From contig JAXMBA010000010.1 of the NCBI GenBank assembly GCA_046350095.1, positions 124,001-188,000 of the forward strand: 64,000 bases of DNA. Reading direction: 5' to 3'. The position numbers and the translations under genes were made by a program. How positions within the stretch are numbered: the first letter of the stretch is position 1; each line of letters begins with the position of its first letter. This DNA is from Urbifossiella sp046350095. Its GTDB lineage: Bacteria > Planctomycetota > Planctomycetia > Gemmatales > Gemmataceae. Of the stretch, positions 41,480-50,609 are shown in pieces. The notes under the pieces are model-generated. The model ran no database searches. It saw only the letters and a program-made list of their open reading frames with translations, and had not been told where the DNA came from.

Positions 41480-44422
41480 TCACTTCCCCGCCACTCGCAG
41501 GTACGCGAACAGGTCCGCCACGTCTTGCCGGCTCAACATCCGTTCCAGCCCCTCGGGCATCAGCGACAGCCGCGTAGTCCGCAGCGATTCCAGGTTCGCC
41601 CGCAGCAACGTGTCTTCGGCCCCGTCGGCGCGGCGGAGGGTCACGCTCGTCGGCGTCTCGGCGACAATCACGCCCCCGAGGGTGCGGCCGTCGGCGGTCA
41701 CGGCCTGGTAGTTCACGTAGCGCGGGTCCACCTCGCGGTTCGGGTCGAACACCGCCGCGAGCAGGTCGTCGCCCGACTTGTTCGGCAGCGCCGCGAGCAG
41801 GTTCGCCCCCACGTCGGCGCCGACGCCGTCGAGTCGGTGGCAGGCCGCGCAGTTCATCTTGAACACCCCCCTGCCCTTCTCCGGGTCGCCCTTCAGGTCG
41901 AGCGCCGCGGCGTACTCGGCGACCACCTTCGCCCGGTCAGCGTTCACCGTCGCCTTCAGCACCGCCTCGGCCTTCGCCCGCACGGCCGCGGCGGGGTGCC
42001 CCTTCAGCGCCTTCACCCGGGCCGGGTCGAGCTCGTTCGCCGACACCTGATTCTTACCGACTGCGTCGAGCAGCTTGAGTGTGCGGTCCGGCCGGGCCAG
42101 CAGCGCCTCGACCACCTCACGCCGCGCCGCCGGCGAGTACCCCGCCCACGGGTCGAGGAGCAGGTCAGGCACCTTCGCGTCGGTGTGGGCGGCGAGGGTG
42201 CGCACGGCCGCCAGTTGAAGATCGCCCGGTGTCGTCGGCGCGAGTACGGGCGGCAGCGCGACCTCGGCCAGCTCGAAGGGTCCGTAGGCGAGGAGCGCGG
42301 CGGCCGCGGCTCGCGCCGCCGGCGCGGCCTTCTCGTTCCCCACGGCCTTCGCCGCCGTCTCGAACCTGGCTCGAAGCCGGGTCATGGTCTCCCCGGCACC
42401 GGCCGGCGGGTTCGCCCACCACGTCGTGAGCGGCCGCGGGCTGTACCGCATGCCTTGCCCGAGTCCGTCGAGGAGCGCGGTGTCCGTGTACGGGTTCCGC
42501 CCGTCGGCGACGCGCTCGAGAACGCGACGGACCGCCGACTGGTTCCCCTTCGCCCCAGTCATCGCCGCCAGCCGAGACAGCACCTGCGGCGACGACGCCT
42601 TCGCCGCGAGTACGTCAATCAACTGCTCGGTACACGACCCGGCGGAGCTGAGGGCGGCGGTCTGCGTCCACGGGTCAAGCGGCTCGCGGTCGAGGATGCG
42701 GGCGAGGACGTCGGCCGCGGCGGCGGGTGGCAGTTCCCCGGCACTGAGCGCGAGTTGAAAGCGGACGTGCGGGTCCGGGTCACCCGCGATCAGGTCCGCC
42801 CGCTGCCGGAGGCGGTTCGACGTGGCGAAGAACCCTTCCGCCAGCCGCAGCGCCTGCTGGCGCATCCCCGCTTGAGGGTCGTCGAAGGCTGGTGCGACAT
42901 CGTCGGCCGTGAGCGCGCCGAGCCCGTGGAGAGTCCAGAGCAGGTTGGCGTGCCACGGCTTGCCCGGGGCCGCCGTCAACCACGACCTGACTTCCGCCGC
43001 GACCGGCAACTGGTGTTGAACGATCACTCGTTGGGCCATCAACCGCCGCGTCGGGTTCGGGCTTCGGAGCTCGGTCACAAGTCTCAGGTGCTGGTGCGTC
43101 GCGTAGTATGGCAGCTTCTCGGCCTTGAACCCCGCCGGGGCGATGCGCCAGATGCGGCCGCGGCCCCGGCTCTCGAGGTTCATGCGGGCCTTGATGTCGT
43201 CCGGCAGCGACAGCGGCGTCTCGATCACCTCGCGGTAGAAGTCCAGCACGTACACCGCGCCGTCTGGCCCGAGCGTCAGGCTCACGGGGCGGAACCAGTT
43301 GTCCGTGCTCCGCAGGAACTCGGTGTTCTCGTCGGCCCGCTTCGCGGTGAACACGGCCCCCTTGCCGTGCAGAGTCTCGCGGTGGATCAGGTTGTTGGCC
43401 GGGTCGCACACGAAGTTGTTGCCGCGGTACGGCAAGGGGAACAGGTCGGAGGTGTAGACGAGCGGGCTGCACGCCGACGTGATGTAGCCGCCTGGCACGA
43501 GTTCGGTCGTCGGGAAGCGCTTGGCGTCGGGGCTGCCGGCGCGGCGGGTCGTGCGTTCGACGCGCCACGCCTCGAACGGGCTGACGCGGAACACCTTTGC
43601 GGCCGCGCCGTGCTCGGGGATGTCGAGCGTGACCGCGGTCACCGCCAGGTACGGGTTGCGGCGCAGGTAGTGGTCGGGCAGCACGATCTGGCGCAGGTGC
43701 TGGCTGTTCGTCGCGGTGAACCAGTGGCCGTAGTCGTCGGCGGTGAGTCCGTACTGCCCGCCGCCGCTGGTCGGCTCCAGGCTGCCTGGCTGCCACGGGC
43801 GGAAGCGGAAGCCCCGGTTGCGCAGGTTCACCTCCGGGGCGTCGGTCTTCTCGGCGGACTTCACCACGCCGCCGTCGCTGCCGCAAACGCCGTACACCCA
43901 GTTGTCGAGCCCCCACTGCAAGCCGTTCACCATCTGCTGGATGTTGGCGAGGTTGAAGCCGGTGTACAGGACGCGCTTCTCGTCCGCCTTGCCGTCGCCG
44001 TCGGCGTCCTTGAGGTACAGCAGGTCCGGGGCGACCGCGGCGATGATCCCGCCGTTCCACGGCGTCACGCCCATCGGGAAGCGGAGCCCGTCCGCGAACG
44101 TGGTGGCGGTCTCGAAGCGGCCGTCGCCGTCGCGGTCTTCGAGGCAGCGGATCCGGCCGCGCGTCTCGTTCCCGGTGCCGACGCCGCCGTTCGGGTAGCC
44201 GCGCATCTCGCAGACGAAGATCCGGCCCTTCTCGTCGAAGCACATGGCCACCGGATCGACCACGTCGGGCTCGGACGCCACGAGATCGATGGTAAACCCT
44301 TTCGCCAACTCGAACGTGGCGCGTTCCTCGGCGGGCGTCCGCGGGTCGCCGTTCCTCAGAGCGGGGGGTTGGGCGCTGACGGCGAGCGTGCAGGTGAGGA
44401 GAAGCGGCAGCGCGCGTGTCAT
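41480..44422 (-). CDS. PVC-type heme-binding CxxCH protein (membrane-bound dehydrogenase-like)
   Basis: A 980-residue exported protein. I place the start at the ATG at 44422, directly before a signal peptide (MTRALPLLLTCTLAVSAQ) and after GGGAG; a longer in-frame start at 44503 adds 27 non-hydrophobic residues. The N-terminal part is a beta-propeller of the soluble glucose dehydrogenase/PQQ type (FDEKGRIFVCEMRGYPNGG; DRDGDGRFETATTFADGLR). The middle is helical and repeat-like (HEAT-like). The C-terminal cytochrome c domain carries MNCAACHRLDGVGADVG. The architecture is common in PVC bacteria and suggests a periplasmic redox enzyme, substrate unknown. It converges with the metal module. Confidence 0.92.
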   Translation of the reverse strand: MTRALPLLLTCTLAVSAQPPALRNGDPRTPAEERATFELAKGFTIDLVASEPDVVDPVAMCFDEKGRIFVCEMRGYPNGGVGTGNETRGRIRCLEDRDGDGRFETATTFADGLRFPMGVTPWNGGIIAAVAPDLLYLKDADGDGKADEKRVLYTGFNLANIQQMVNGLQWGLDNWVYGVCGSDGGVVKSAEKTDAPEVNLRNRGFRFRPWQPGSLEPTSGGGQYGLTADDYGHWFTATNSQHLRQIVLPDHYLRRNPYLAVTAVTLDIPEHGAAAKVFRVSPFEAWRVERTTRRAGSPDAKRFPTTELVPGGYITSACSPLVYTSDLFPLPYRGNNFVCDPANNLIHRETLHGKGAVFTAKRADENTEFLRSTDNWFRPVSLTLGPDGAVYVLDFYREVIETPLSLPDDIKARMNLESRGRGRIWRIAPAGFKAEKLPYYATHQHLRLVTELRSPNPTRRLMAQRVIVQHQLPVAAEVRSWLTAAPGKPWHANLLWTLHGLGALTADDVAPAFDDPQAGMRQQALRLAEGFFATSNRLRQRADLIAGDPDPHVRFQLALSAGELPPAAAADVLARILDREPLDPWTQTAALSSAGSCTEQLIDVLAAKASSPQVLSRLAAMTGAKGNQSAVRRVLERVADGRNPYTDTALLDGLGQGMRYSPRPLTTWWANPPAGAGETMTRLRARFETAAKAVGNEKAAPAARAAAAALLAYGPFELAEVALPPVLAPTTPGDLQLAAVRTLAAHTDAKVPDLLLDPWAGYSPAARREVVEALLARPDRTLKLLDAVGKNQVSANELDPARVKALKGHPAAAVRAKAEAVLKATVNADRAKVVAEYAAALDLKGDPEKGRGVFKMNCAACHRLDGVGADVGANLLAALPNKSGDDLLAAVFDPNREVDPRYVNYQAVTADGRTLGGVIVAETPTSVTLRRADGAEDTLLRANLESLRTTRLSLMPEGLERMLSRQDVADLFAYLRVAGK

Positions 44423-44507
44423 GGTGCGACTCCCGAAGTTGGTGAACCACCTGCCGTCGGCGGCGCGAAGTGTCAGTGAACCACAGACCGGAGCGGCGTG
44501 CAACCAC

Positions 44508-45434
44508 CTACGGAACCGCCCGCCGGTCCGGTACGTACCGCCACACCAGGGCCGCGAGAATGAGCGCGCCGCCGAGCCACATGGCGGGCGTCGGCGTGTC
44601 CTTGTCGGGCGTGATGAGGTAGGCCCAGAGCGGGTTCAGGAGCGGTTCCAGAAGCGTGATGATGCCGGCCTCGTGCGGCGACACGTGCCGCAGCCCGCGC
44701 GCGAACAGCCAGTACGGCATCGCCATCTGCACCACGCCGAACACGGCCAGCAGAGCCAGCTGCCCCGCGGTCGGCGCCGTCACCCAGTCCACGAACCCGT
44801 CGACCCCGTAGCGGAGCGTGACGTACAGGCCGAGGGTCGCGGACGTGCCGAGGAGGTTGAGTGACACGAGCCACGCCGGCGACTCGTTCCGTAACACCCG
44901 CAGGAAGAGCACGACCCCGGCGTACCACACGCCACTACCGACGCCCATCAGCAGGATGAGCACCTGCGTGTGCTGCTCGTCCGGCGGCAGGTCACGCGGC
45001 CAGTTGCCGGCGACGATCACGACGGCGCCGAGGCCGCCGAGCAGCACCGCCTGCCAGCCGCGACGGTTCCCCGCCTCGCCAAGAACGTAGACGGCGAACA
45101 AGTATACCCACACCGGGGCCGTGTTCTGCAAGAAGATGGCATTCGCCGCCGGCCCGAGGCTCAGCGCCGACATGTACAGCCCGCACATGACGGTAAACGT
45201 GAGCACCATCGCCCCCATCAGCGGGCGAAACGTCACGTCGATCCGTCGCACCAGCGTGAGCAGCGCGGCACCGCCGAACAGACCGCGGAAAAATGCGATC
45301 TGCAGGGGGGTCAGAGGCGGGTCGTGAAGGCCGAGGGCGGTGGGTTCGCGGAGGAAACGTACGAACAGGCTGCCGAGGCTCCACAGCACCGCGGCGAGCA
45401 CCAGCAACAGGCGGGCGGACGTGACGGGGTTCAC
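44508..45434 (-). CDS. EamA/DMT-superfamily transporter
   Basis: A 308-residue membrane protein with about ten helices in two EamA halves, beginning LLLVLAAVLWSLGSLFVRFL. Typical phrases are QIAFFRGLFGGAALL, NAIFLQNTAPVWVYLFA in the first half and YWLFARGLRHVSPHEAGIITLLEPLLNP in the second; the latter matches the glutamate/proline motif of the family. These carriers export or import amino acids, nucleotides or other metabolites. It starts with GTG at 45434 and overlaps the stop of the kinase gene by four bases (GTGA), implying translational coupling to a regulator. Confidence 0.92.
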   Translation of the reverse strand: MNPVTSARLLLVLAAVLWSLGSLFVRFLREPTALGLHDPPLTPLQIAFFRGLFGGAALLTLVRRIDVTFRPLMGAMVLTFTVMCGLYMSALSLGPAANAIFLQNTAPVWVYLFAVYVLGEAGNRRGWQAVLLGGLGAVVIVAGNWPRDLPPDEQHTQVLILLMGVGSGVWYAGVVLFLRVLRNESPAWLVSLNLLGTSATLGLYVTLRYGVDGFVDWVTAPTAGQLALLAVFGVVQMAMPYWLFARGLRHVSPHEAGIITLLEPLLNPLWAYLITPDKDTPTPAMWLGGALILAALVWRYVPDRRAVP

Positions 45435-46429
45435 GGGCAGCTGCCGGCGGCGAGCGGCGGGCCGGACGTGAAATCGACCCGGGTCGGGGCGTCGAGGTGC
45501 GGCCCGTCGCCGGGCGGCACGGTACCGATGGGGTACGACGGGACCCTGGTCGCCAGGCCGGTTGCGGCGAGGGCGGCGCCGAACTCGTCGGCCGTGGGGT
45601 AGCGCGAGCGCGGGTCGCGGTGGAGGGCGGTCTCCAGTACCGTGGCTACGGTCGCGGGCACGTCCGGGCTCGCACTGCGGACCGGAGCGAACCGGCCGGC
45701 CTCCTTGCCGCGGATGATCTCCTCGTGCGTCGTGCCGGGGAACGGCACCTGACCGGTGAGCAGGTGGTACAGGGTAGCCCCGAGGGCGAACACGTCGCTC
45801 CGGGCGTCCACGAGCGAGCCGTTCAACGCCTGCTCGTAAGGCATGTAGTACGACGTGCCGACGCCCTGGCTGACCGCGGTCAGGCCGCTGTCGTCGTTCA
45901 GCCGCTTGGCCAATCCCAGGTCGGCGAGCTTGGCGCCGCCGTCGGGACTCAACAGGATATTGTCCGGCTTCACGTCGCGGTGGACGAGGTTGCGGGCGTG
46001 GAGGAAGCCGAGCGCCCGCGCAATGTCCACGCCGAGGCGGACGCCGGCGCCCACGCCGAGCCGCCCCGCGCGGCCGAGGGCGGCGTCGGCGCTGGGCCCG
46101 TCCACGAACTCCAGCACGAGGTAATGCACGCGCGGCCCGGTGTCGAAGCCTGCGGCAAAGCCCTGTACGAGGTTCGGGTGCTGGAGGAACTGACTGAGGC
46201 GGGCCTCGCGGTAGAACCGGCTCACGAATTCGGGTCGGCCGGCGAGGTGGTCGGCGAGCAACTTTACGGCCACCGGCCGGCGGGCGGTCACGTCGTAGCT
46301 CAGGTAAACGGTGCTCATCCCCCCTTCCCCGATGCGCCGCAGCAGCCGGTAGCCGCCGACGGCGCGAAGCCCGCCCGCGTCTGGCGGGTCGCCGGGGTCG
46401 GCCGGCCGCGGGTCGTCGGCTGGGGGCAT
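45431..46429 (-). CDS. soluble Ser/Thr protein kinase
   Basis: A 332-residue Hanks-type kinase without a membrane helix. The start is taken as the ATG at 46429; a longer frame begins at 46534 but reads low-complexity sequence. Motifs are intact: glycine loop RIGEGGMSTVYLSYD, lysine strand RPVAVKLLADH, catalytic loop LVHRDVKPDNILL, DLG for DFG (LADLGLAKRLN) and YYMPYEQAL in the activation segment. It ends with a short tail after the C-lobe. The stop overlaps the start of the EamA transporter gene, so both are likely in one transcript, and the kinase may act on that membrane partner (inference). Confidence 0.92.
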   Translation of the reverse strand: MPPADDPRPADPGDPPDAGGLRAVGGYRLLRRIGEGGMSTVYLSYDVTARRPVAVKLLADHLAGRPEFVSRFYREARLSQFLQHPNLVQGFAAGFDTGPRVHYLVLEFVDGPSADAALGRAGRLGVGAGVRLGVDIARALGFLHARNLVHRDVKPDNILLSPDGGAKLADLGLAKRLNDDSGLTAVSQGVGTSYYMPYEQALNGSLVDARSDVFALGATLYHLLTGQVPFPGTTHEEIIRGKEAGRFAPVRSASPDVPATVATVLETALHRDPRSRYPTADEFGAALAATGLATRVPSYPIGTVPPGDGPHLDAPTRVDFTSGPPLAAGSCP

Positions 46430-46546
46430 CGCCTCGGTCTCGTGGGCGCAGGGTCGCGCCGGTGGGTGGATTGTGTGTAGCCGCGAGTCGGATCGGAACG
46501 CGGGAATTCTAGTTGTGGGCCCGCCCCCCCGCAAGCACCGCGTCGG

Positions 46547-48037
46547 TCATTCGAGGTGGGTCGCCCGCAGCCCCTGGAGCCGGCCGAGTAGCGGGTTCGC
46601 CCGACCGCTGACAGCAATCAGTCCGCCGTTGGGCGTCAGGTGCGGCTCGGCGTCGGCCCAGTGGTCCCACGTCACGGAGCGAACCTGCGGCTTGCACAGG
46701 GCCAGGGCTGCGACGGCCATGCCCCACTCGGCCTGCCACTCCGGCGTGGGCGGGCCGTGCCACGCCGGCGACCAGATCACCTCACCGTGGACCTGCGCGA
46801 CCGGGTCCGTCCCCGACCCAGCGGGGCACGCCAACACCACGTCCAGCGGGGGGCCGAGGATGCTGAACAGGTCGAGCAGCCGCGACATCTCGAGCCGGTC
46901 GCGCGGGAAACTGCCCCGCGGGAGTGAGCCGGTGCGGAGTTCGAGCTCGATCCCGCCGATCCGGGCGCCGGCCCGCAGCAGGTCGTCGACGAACCCCAGC
47001 GGTGAGATGGTCTGGTCGCCGCCGGCGAGGTAGTCGCCGAACGGCTGCGCGACCCCGAGGGCGAAATCGAGTTCGGGGTCGAGTGTCGCCGCAGCTTCGA
47101 ACAGGCGGGCGGCCAGGCGGAGGCGCTCGTCCTCGGACAGGCCGAGGCCGTCGGCGTGGTTCACGCCGCCGCACACCACCCACCTGCGGGCGCGGTCCTT
47201 GTACCGGCAGACGATCGTCTCCAGGTAGTCGCACATGAACGCGGCCAGGGTCGGCATGTCGCCGCGCCACGTCGCCGCCCACGGCGGCAGCATCCCCGGC
47301 GTCAGGTCGATGACCGGCCCGAACGTCACGGGTAGCCCCAGTTCCTCCGCGGCGCTGATGGCGGCGTCCACGCGGTCCCAGTTGTAGCGCGACTCCTCGG
47401 GCTCGATGTCGGCCCAACGGATGTTGACGCGAACGGCCGAGAATGCCCGCCGGTACTCGGCCACGAGCGGCGGCGTGACGGGGACCGGCGTGGCGGCGGC
47501 GAGCCGCGAGCCGAGCTTCCCCTCGTCCTCGTGCCGCGTGGCGAACATCTGATCCACGTACTCCTGCACCAGCCGGTCCGCGAGCACGTAGCCGCGCTCC
47601 AGGGCACGCGCCGCGGCGGCGTCAGCGGCCGCGCCGTCGGGTTCCAGCGCCGCCTGCCCGAACAGGCGGATCAGGTCGGCAAGGTCGGCGTCGAATTCGG
47701 CCGGCGTTTGTAGGCCGATGTCCTTCCACTCGCCGAGTTGGGTGCGGAGCTGGTTCAGCTTGCCGCGGGCCAGTTCCGTGAGCAGCCGGTAGGGTTCGGG
47801 CCGCTCGCGGAACGTCGCACTTGTCGTCACCAACGCCCCGCCCGATCCGACCGGCCACGGCACGGCCAGGAATCCACTCTCGGCCGACTCGCGTGACAGG
47901 ATCAGCCGGTCGCCCTCGATGCGGACGGCGGTAGGCGTCGGCGCCTGGTCGTACCCGCCGGCCACGCAGGCGAGGCGCAAGAGCGACTCGGCCGCCGGCG
48001 GAAGGGGGTTCGGCAGCAGAAACGTCGTGGAACCCAT
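46547..48037 (-). CDS. degenerate GH10 xylanase-like protein
   Basis: A 496-residue protein. Residues about 1-170 form an N-terminal domain I do not recognise. Residues about 190-490 follow the glycoside hydrolase family 10 TIM barrel strand by strand: VNIRWADIEPEESRYNWDRV, VTFGPVIDLTPGMLPPW, RRWVVCGGVNHADG, RIGGIELELRTG and DVVLACPAGSG. In active GH10 enzymes the fourth-strand motif is WDVVNE with the acid/base Glu and the seventh-strand motif is ITELD with the nucleophile. Here these read GGVNHAD and VVLACPA, so both catalytic carboxylates appear lost. No signal peptide is present. It may bind carbohydrate or have a new role. Confidence 0.75.
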   Translation of the reverse strand: MGSTTFLLPNPLPPAAESLLRLACVAGGYDQAPTPTAVRIEGDRLILSRESAESGFLAVPWPVGSGGALVTTSATFRERPEPYRLLTELARGKLNQLRTQLGEWKDIGLQTPAEFDADLADLIRLFGQAALEPDGAAADAAAARALERGYVLADRLVQEYVDQMFATRHEDEGKLGSRLAAATPVPVTPPLVAEYRRAFSAVRVNIRWADIEPEESRYNWDRVDAAISAAEELGLPVTFGPVIDLTPGMLPPWAATWRGDMPTLAAFMCDYLETIVCRYKDRARRWVVCGGVNHADGLGLSEDERLRLAARLFEAAATLDPELDFALGVAQPFGDYLAGGDQTISPLGFVDDLLRAGARIGGIELELRTGSLPRGSFPRDRLEMSRLLDLFSILGPPLDVVLACPAGSGTDPVAQVHGEVIWSPAWHGPPTPEWQAEWGMAVAALALCKPQVRSVTWDHWADAEPHLTPNGGLIAVSGRANPLLGRLQGLRATHLE

Positions 48038-48118
48038 GTCGGGCTGGGACCGCCGGCATCCGGGAAGAATGCTGGATTATCGAGCCGGGGGGCGGGCGGG
48101 GAAAGGGGAATTCGCGGG

Positions 48119-49012
48119 TCAGGCCTGCGAGGCGTCGGTCAGGGCCGTTACCACGATGCCGTACCGGTCGGCGAGTGCCACGGTCTCCGCCTCGTCAATC
48201 AGGATGGTCTTGCCCGCCTCGATCGCGAGCACCCGCCCGCCCGCGGCCTTCATGGACTCGATGGTTTGCACCCCGACGGTGGGTACGTCGAACCGCATGT
48301 CCTGGGCCGGTTTGGCGACCTTCACAACGACGAAGCCGGTCCCGCCGCAGAGCTCGCCGGCGCGAAGGATGGCGCGGTCGGTCCCCTCGATGGCCTCGAC
48401 GGCTACGACGGCCCGGTCGCGGATCATGACGCTCTGCCCCACGTCGAGCCGGCCCATCTCGCGGGCCAGCGCCCAGCCGACGCGGATGTCGCGCTCCTCG
48501 TTCGCGGTCGGCCGGCGGCGGGTGAGGAGGCCTTCGCGCACGAGCAGCTCCGGACAGAGTTCGAGGGGCGAGACGCAGTCCAGGCCGTGCGACCGGAACT
48601 CCTGGATGAGGCCGAGCAGGATGGAGTCGTCGTTGTTCGCGCGGCGCGAGCCGAAGAACCAGAAGCGAAGCATCCGCCAGTCGGGGAGGAAGCGCACGAG
48701 CAGCCAGGGCTTCAGCAACTGGTGCTTGTGGAACTTGCCGGCCATGGTGAACCGGCGGACGCCGGCGCGGCAGAACGTGCGGGTCATGAACCCGAGCGAC
48801 GCCCGGGGCATCCAGTGGAACTCGGCGCATAGCCCCTTCAGCACCGGGTCAGCCATCCCCCGGACGCCGAGGCAGACGACCGGCACGCCCGCCTCGCGCG
48901 CCTTCTCGGCGAAGATGATCGGGAAGCGGCCGGCGCAGGCCAGCAGCCCGACCGGCTCGGGCCCGGTGCGCGGCTGGCGTGCGGCGAACGGGTTCAGCCG
49001 CAGGCCGGTCAC
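48119..49012 (-). CDS. lpxI: UDP-2,3-diacylglucosamine pyrophosphatase LpxI (DUF1009)
   Basis: A 297-residue LpxI-type protein. LpxI hydrolyses UDP-2,3-diacylglucosamine to lipid X and UMP in lipid A synthesis, in place of LpxH. Signatures are VGLLACAGRFPIIFAEKARE at the N-terminus, LGFMTRTFCRAGVRRFTMAG, and in the C-terminal domain LARGEMG-like ALAREMGRLDVGQSVMIRD, VVAVEAIEGTDRAI and FVVVKVAKPAQDMRFDVPTVG. The start is the GTG at 49012, overlapping the lpxD stop as GTGA; a longer in-frame reading upstream lies inside lpxD and is a shadow. Membrane-associated, working in the cytoplasm. Confidence 0.92.
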   Translation of the reverse strand: MTGLRLNPFAARQPRTGPEPVGLLACAGRFPIIFAEKAREAGVPVVCLGVRGMADPVLKGLCAEFHWMPRASLGFMTRTFCRAGVRRFTMAGKFHKHQLLKPWLLVRFLPDWRMLRFWFFGSRRANNDDSILLGLIQEFRSHGLDCVSPLELCPELLVREGLLTRRRPTANEERDIRVGWALAREMGRLDVGQSVMIRDRAVVAVEAIEGTDRAILRAGELCGGTGFVVVKVAKPAQDMRFDVPTVGVQTIESMKAAGGRVLAIEAGKTILIDEAETVALADRYGIVVTALTDASQA

Positions 49013-50031
49013 TCGCCCCCCAGGCCGATGTGTTCCTTGACACGCTTCAGGTCGCGCCGCCAGTCCGGCAGGTGGTCGAGGAGCACCCACACCCGCTTCA
49101 TGTGCGAGTCCGGCCGGGCCGGGTAGCCGAGCACCCGCATGTCCGCCGCCACGTCGCTCAGGACGCCGCTCTTGGCCGCGATGACCGTGCGGTCGCCGAC
49201 CCGGATGTGGTCGGCGACGCCCACCTGCCCGGCCATCACCACGTACTCGCCGGTGGCGCTCGACCCAGCGACGCCGACCTGCGCGGCGAGGATGTTGTGC
49301 CGGCCGATCTGGCAGTTGTGGCCGACCATCACCAGGTTGTCGATCTTCGTGCCGGCGCCGATCCGCGTCGGGCCGAACGTGCCGCGGTCCACCGTCGAGC
49401 CCGCACCGATCTCGACGTCGTTCTCGATCTCGACCCACCCCAGCTGCGGCACCTTGACGTGCCGGCCGCCCTGCGTGCGGTAGCCGAACCCGTCCGCGCC
49501 GATGACCGCGTTCGCGTGGATCACAACCCGTTCGCCGAGGACGCAGTCGTCGTAGAGGACGACGCGCGGGTGCAGTTCCGATCCCGCCCCGATGCGGCAG
49601 CCGCGGCCCACCACGACGCCCGAGCTCAGCACCGAGCCCGCGCCGACCTCCGTGTCCTCGCCGATCACCGCGAACGGGCCGACGGACACGCCCTGGCCGA
49701 GCCGCACTGACGGGTGGACGAGAGCCGTGGGATGAATCTCGCCGGCCGGGAGCGGCGCCCGGCCGCGGAGGTGGCGGACGATTTCGGCGAAGGCCAGCAA
49801 CGGATCGGCGACGCGGATCAGCGGCCGGCCGTTCACGGGGATCGACGGCGGGGCCACGGCGGCGGCCGCGGGTGAGGCGTGCCACGCGGCGGCGTGCTTC
49901 TCGCCGTCCACGAAGGTGATGTCGCCGGCGCGGGCGTCGGTCAGCGTCCGTGCGTCCTCGATTGCGAGGTCGCCGTCACCGAGGACTTCGCCCCGCACCC
50001 ACTCCGCGAGTTGTCGGACGGTGACGGACAC
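49009..50031 (-). CDS. lpxD: UDP-3-O-acylglucosamine N-acyltransferase LpxD
   Basis: A 340-residue LpxD, which adds the second hydroxyacyl chain, from acyl-ACP, to UDP-3-O-acylglucosamine in lipid A synthesis. The N-terminal uridine-binding domain (about 1-100) has VRQLAEWVRGEVLGDGDLAI and DITFVDGEKH. From about residue 105 a left-handed beta helix of hexapeptide repeats follows (LGQGVSVGPFAVIGEDTEVG; IGADGFGYRTQGG). The catalytic histidine region is VMVGHNCQIGRHN. The C-terminal helical tail ends LKRVKEHIGLGGE. It is translationally coupled to lpxI downstream, the two lipid A genes making a small operon. Confidence 0.95.
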   Translation of the reverse strand: MSVTVRQLAEWVRGEVLGDGDLAIEDARTLTDARAGDITFVDGEKHAAAWHASPAAAAVAPPSIPVNGRPLIRVADPLLAFAEIVRHLRGRAPLPAGEIHPTALVHPSVRLGQGVSVGPFAVIGEDTEVGAGSVLSSGVVVGRGCRIGAGSELHPRVVLYDDCVLGERVVIHANAVIGADGFGYRTQGGRHVKVPQLGWVEIENDVEIGAGSTVDRGTFGPTRIGAGTKIDNLVMVGHNCQIGRHNILAAQVGVAGSSATGEYVVMAGQVGVADHIRVGDRTVIAAKSGVLSDVAADMRVLGYPARPDSHMKRVWVLLDHLPDWRRDLKRVKEHIGLGGE

Positions 50032-50171
50032 GGTGTGGCCCTTTTCCCGACGAGCCGCAGACCCCCCCGGAACCCCCGGGTCGGCGGAAGTTAACGGAAC
50101 CCGGCGGCCCCGACAAGGGCAACCGGGTGAGGGGCCGTGGGGGGCTTATCGGCCAACGGGCGGTCGGATGG

Positions 50172-50594
50172 TCAAGGCGAAGTGCCGGCCGGCGGCGGGG
50201 CGTGGGTCGAGTGGGCGGGTTGTACGGGTTTCAAGCCCACGGACCGAACGAAGTCGTCAGCGGACGTGAGTCCCTCGGGCGTCTCAACCAGGCCGCCGCC
50301 GGCCGCGGCGCAGGCCCAACACAGCGCGTCCCAGTCGGCCCGGAGACGGGCGTCCGCGTTGCCCCAGACCACACACGTAACCGCGTCCGGGGCGGATCGC
50401 AGGGTTACCATTCCACCAGGGGTGCCGACGCGCAGTTCCTTCCAGCCCGGTTCCGGCACCTCGTCCGGGAACGCCGGGAGGCCGTCGATCATCTTCACCG
50501 CCGCCGGCACCCCGACGCGGCCGAGATGCCCGAGGACGGCGTCCCAGCCGGGGGCGGTGCCGGGGGTGTAGCGGACTGAGCGTTGCAGTCCCAT
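50172..50594 (-). CDS. hypothetical protein, 140 residues
   Basis: No family recognised. The protein looks real on composition: a balanced mixture with hydrophobic strands (PAAVKMIDGLPAFPDEVPEP; MVTLRSAPDAVTCVVWGN) and tryptophans at WDAVLGH, GWKEL and ADWDALCWACAAAGG. It ends in a Pro/Thr-rich tail. No signal peptide or membrane helix. It lies between lpxD (140 bp downstream) and the Spy-like gene (15 bp upstream), on the same strand, so it could be cotranscribed with the latter. Plus-strand frames here are arginine-rich shadows. Confidence 0.55.
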   Translation of the reverse strand: MGLQRSVRYTPGTAPGWDAVLGHLGRVGVPAAVKMIDGLPAFPDEVPEPGWKELRVGTPGGMVTLRSAPDAVTCVVWGNADARLRADWDALCWACAAAGGGLVETPEGLTSADDFVRSVGLKPVQPAHSTHAPPPAGTSP

Positions 50595-50609
50595 CGCGTC
50601 GGTCCGGTG

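Noticed and set aside
40688..44479. A very long plus-strand reading frame opposite the PVC cytochrome gene
   Set aside because: It is arginine/valine-rich antisense to a gene with clear CxxCH, signal peptide and propeller motifs. Long antisense frames are common in GC-rich DNA.
49013..49885. Long upstream extension of lpxI
   Set aside because: It lies within lpxD in another frame and is Arg/Pro-rich; the GTG at 49012 gives the expected LpxI length.
50127..50579. Plus-strand frames opposite the 140-residue hypothetical gene
   Set aside because: They are Arg/Gly-rich, whereas the minus frame has balanced composition with hydrophobic strands.
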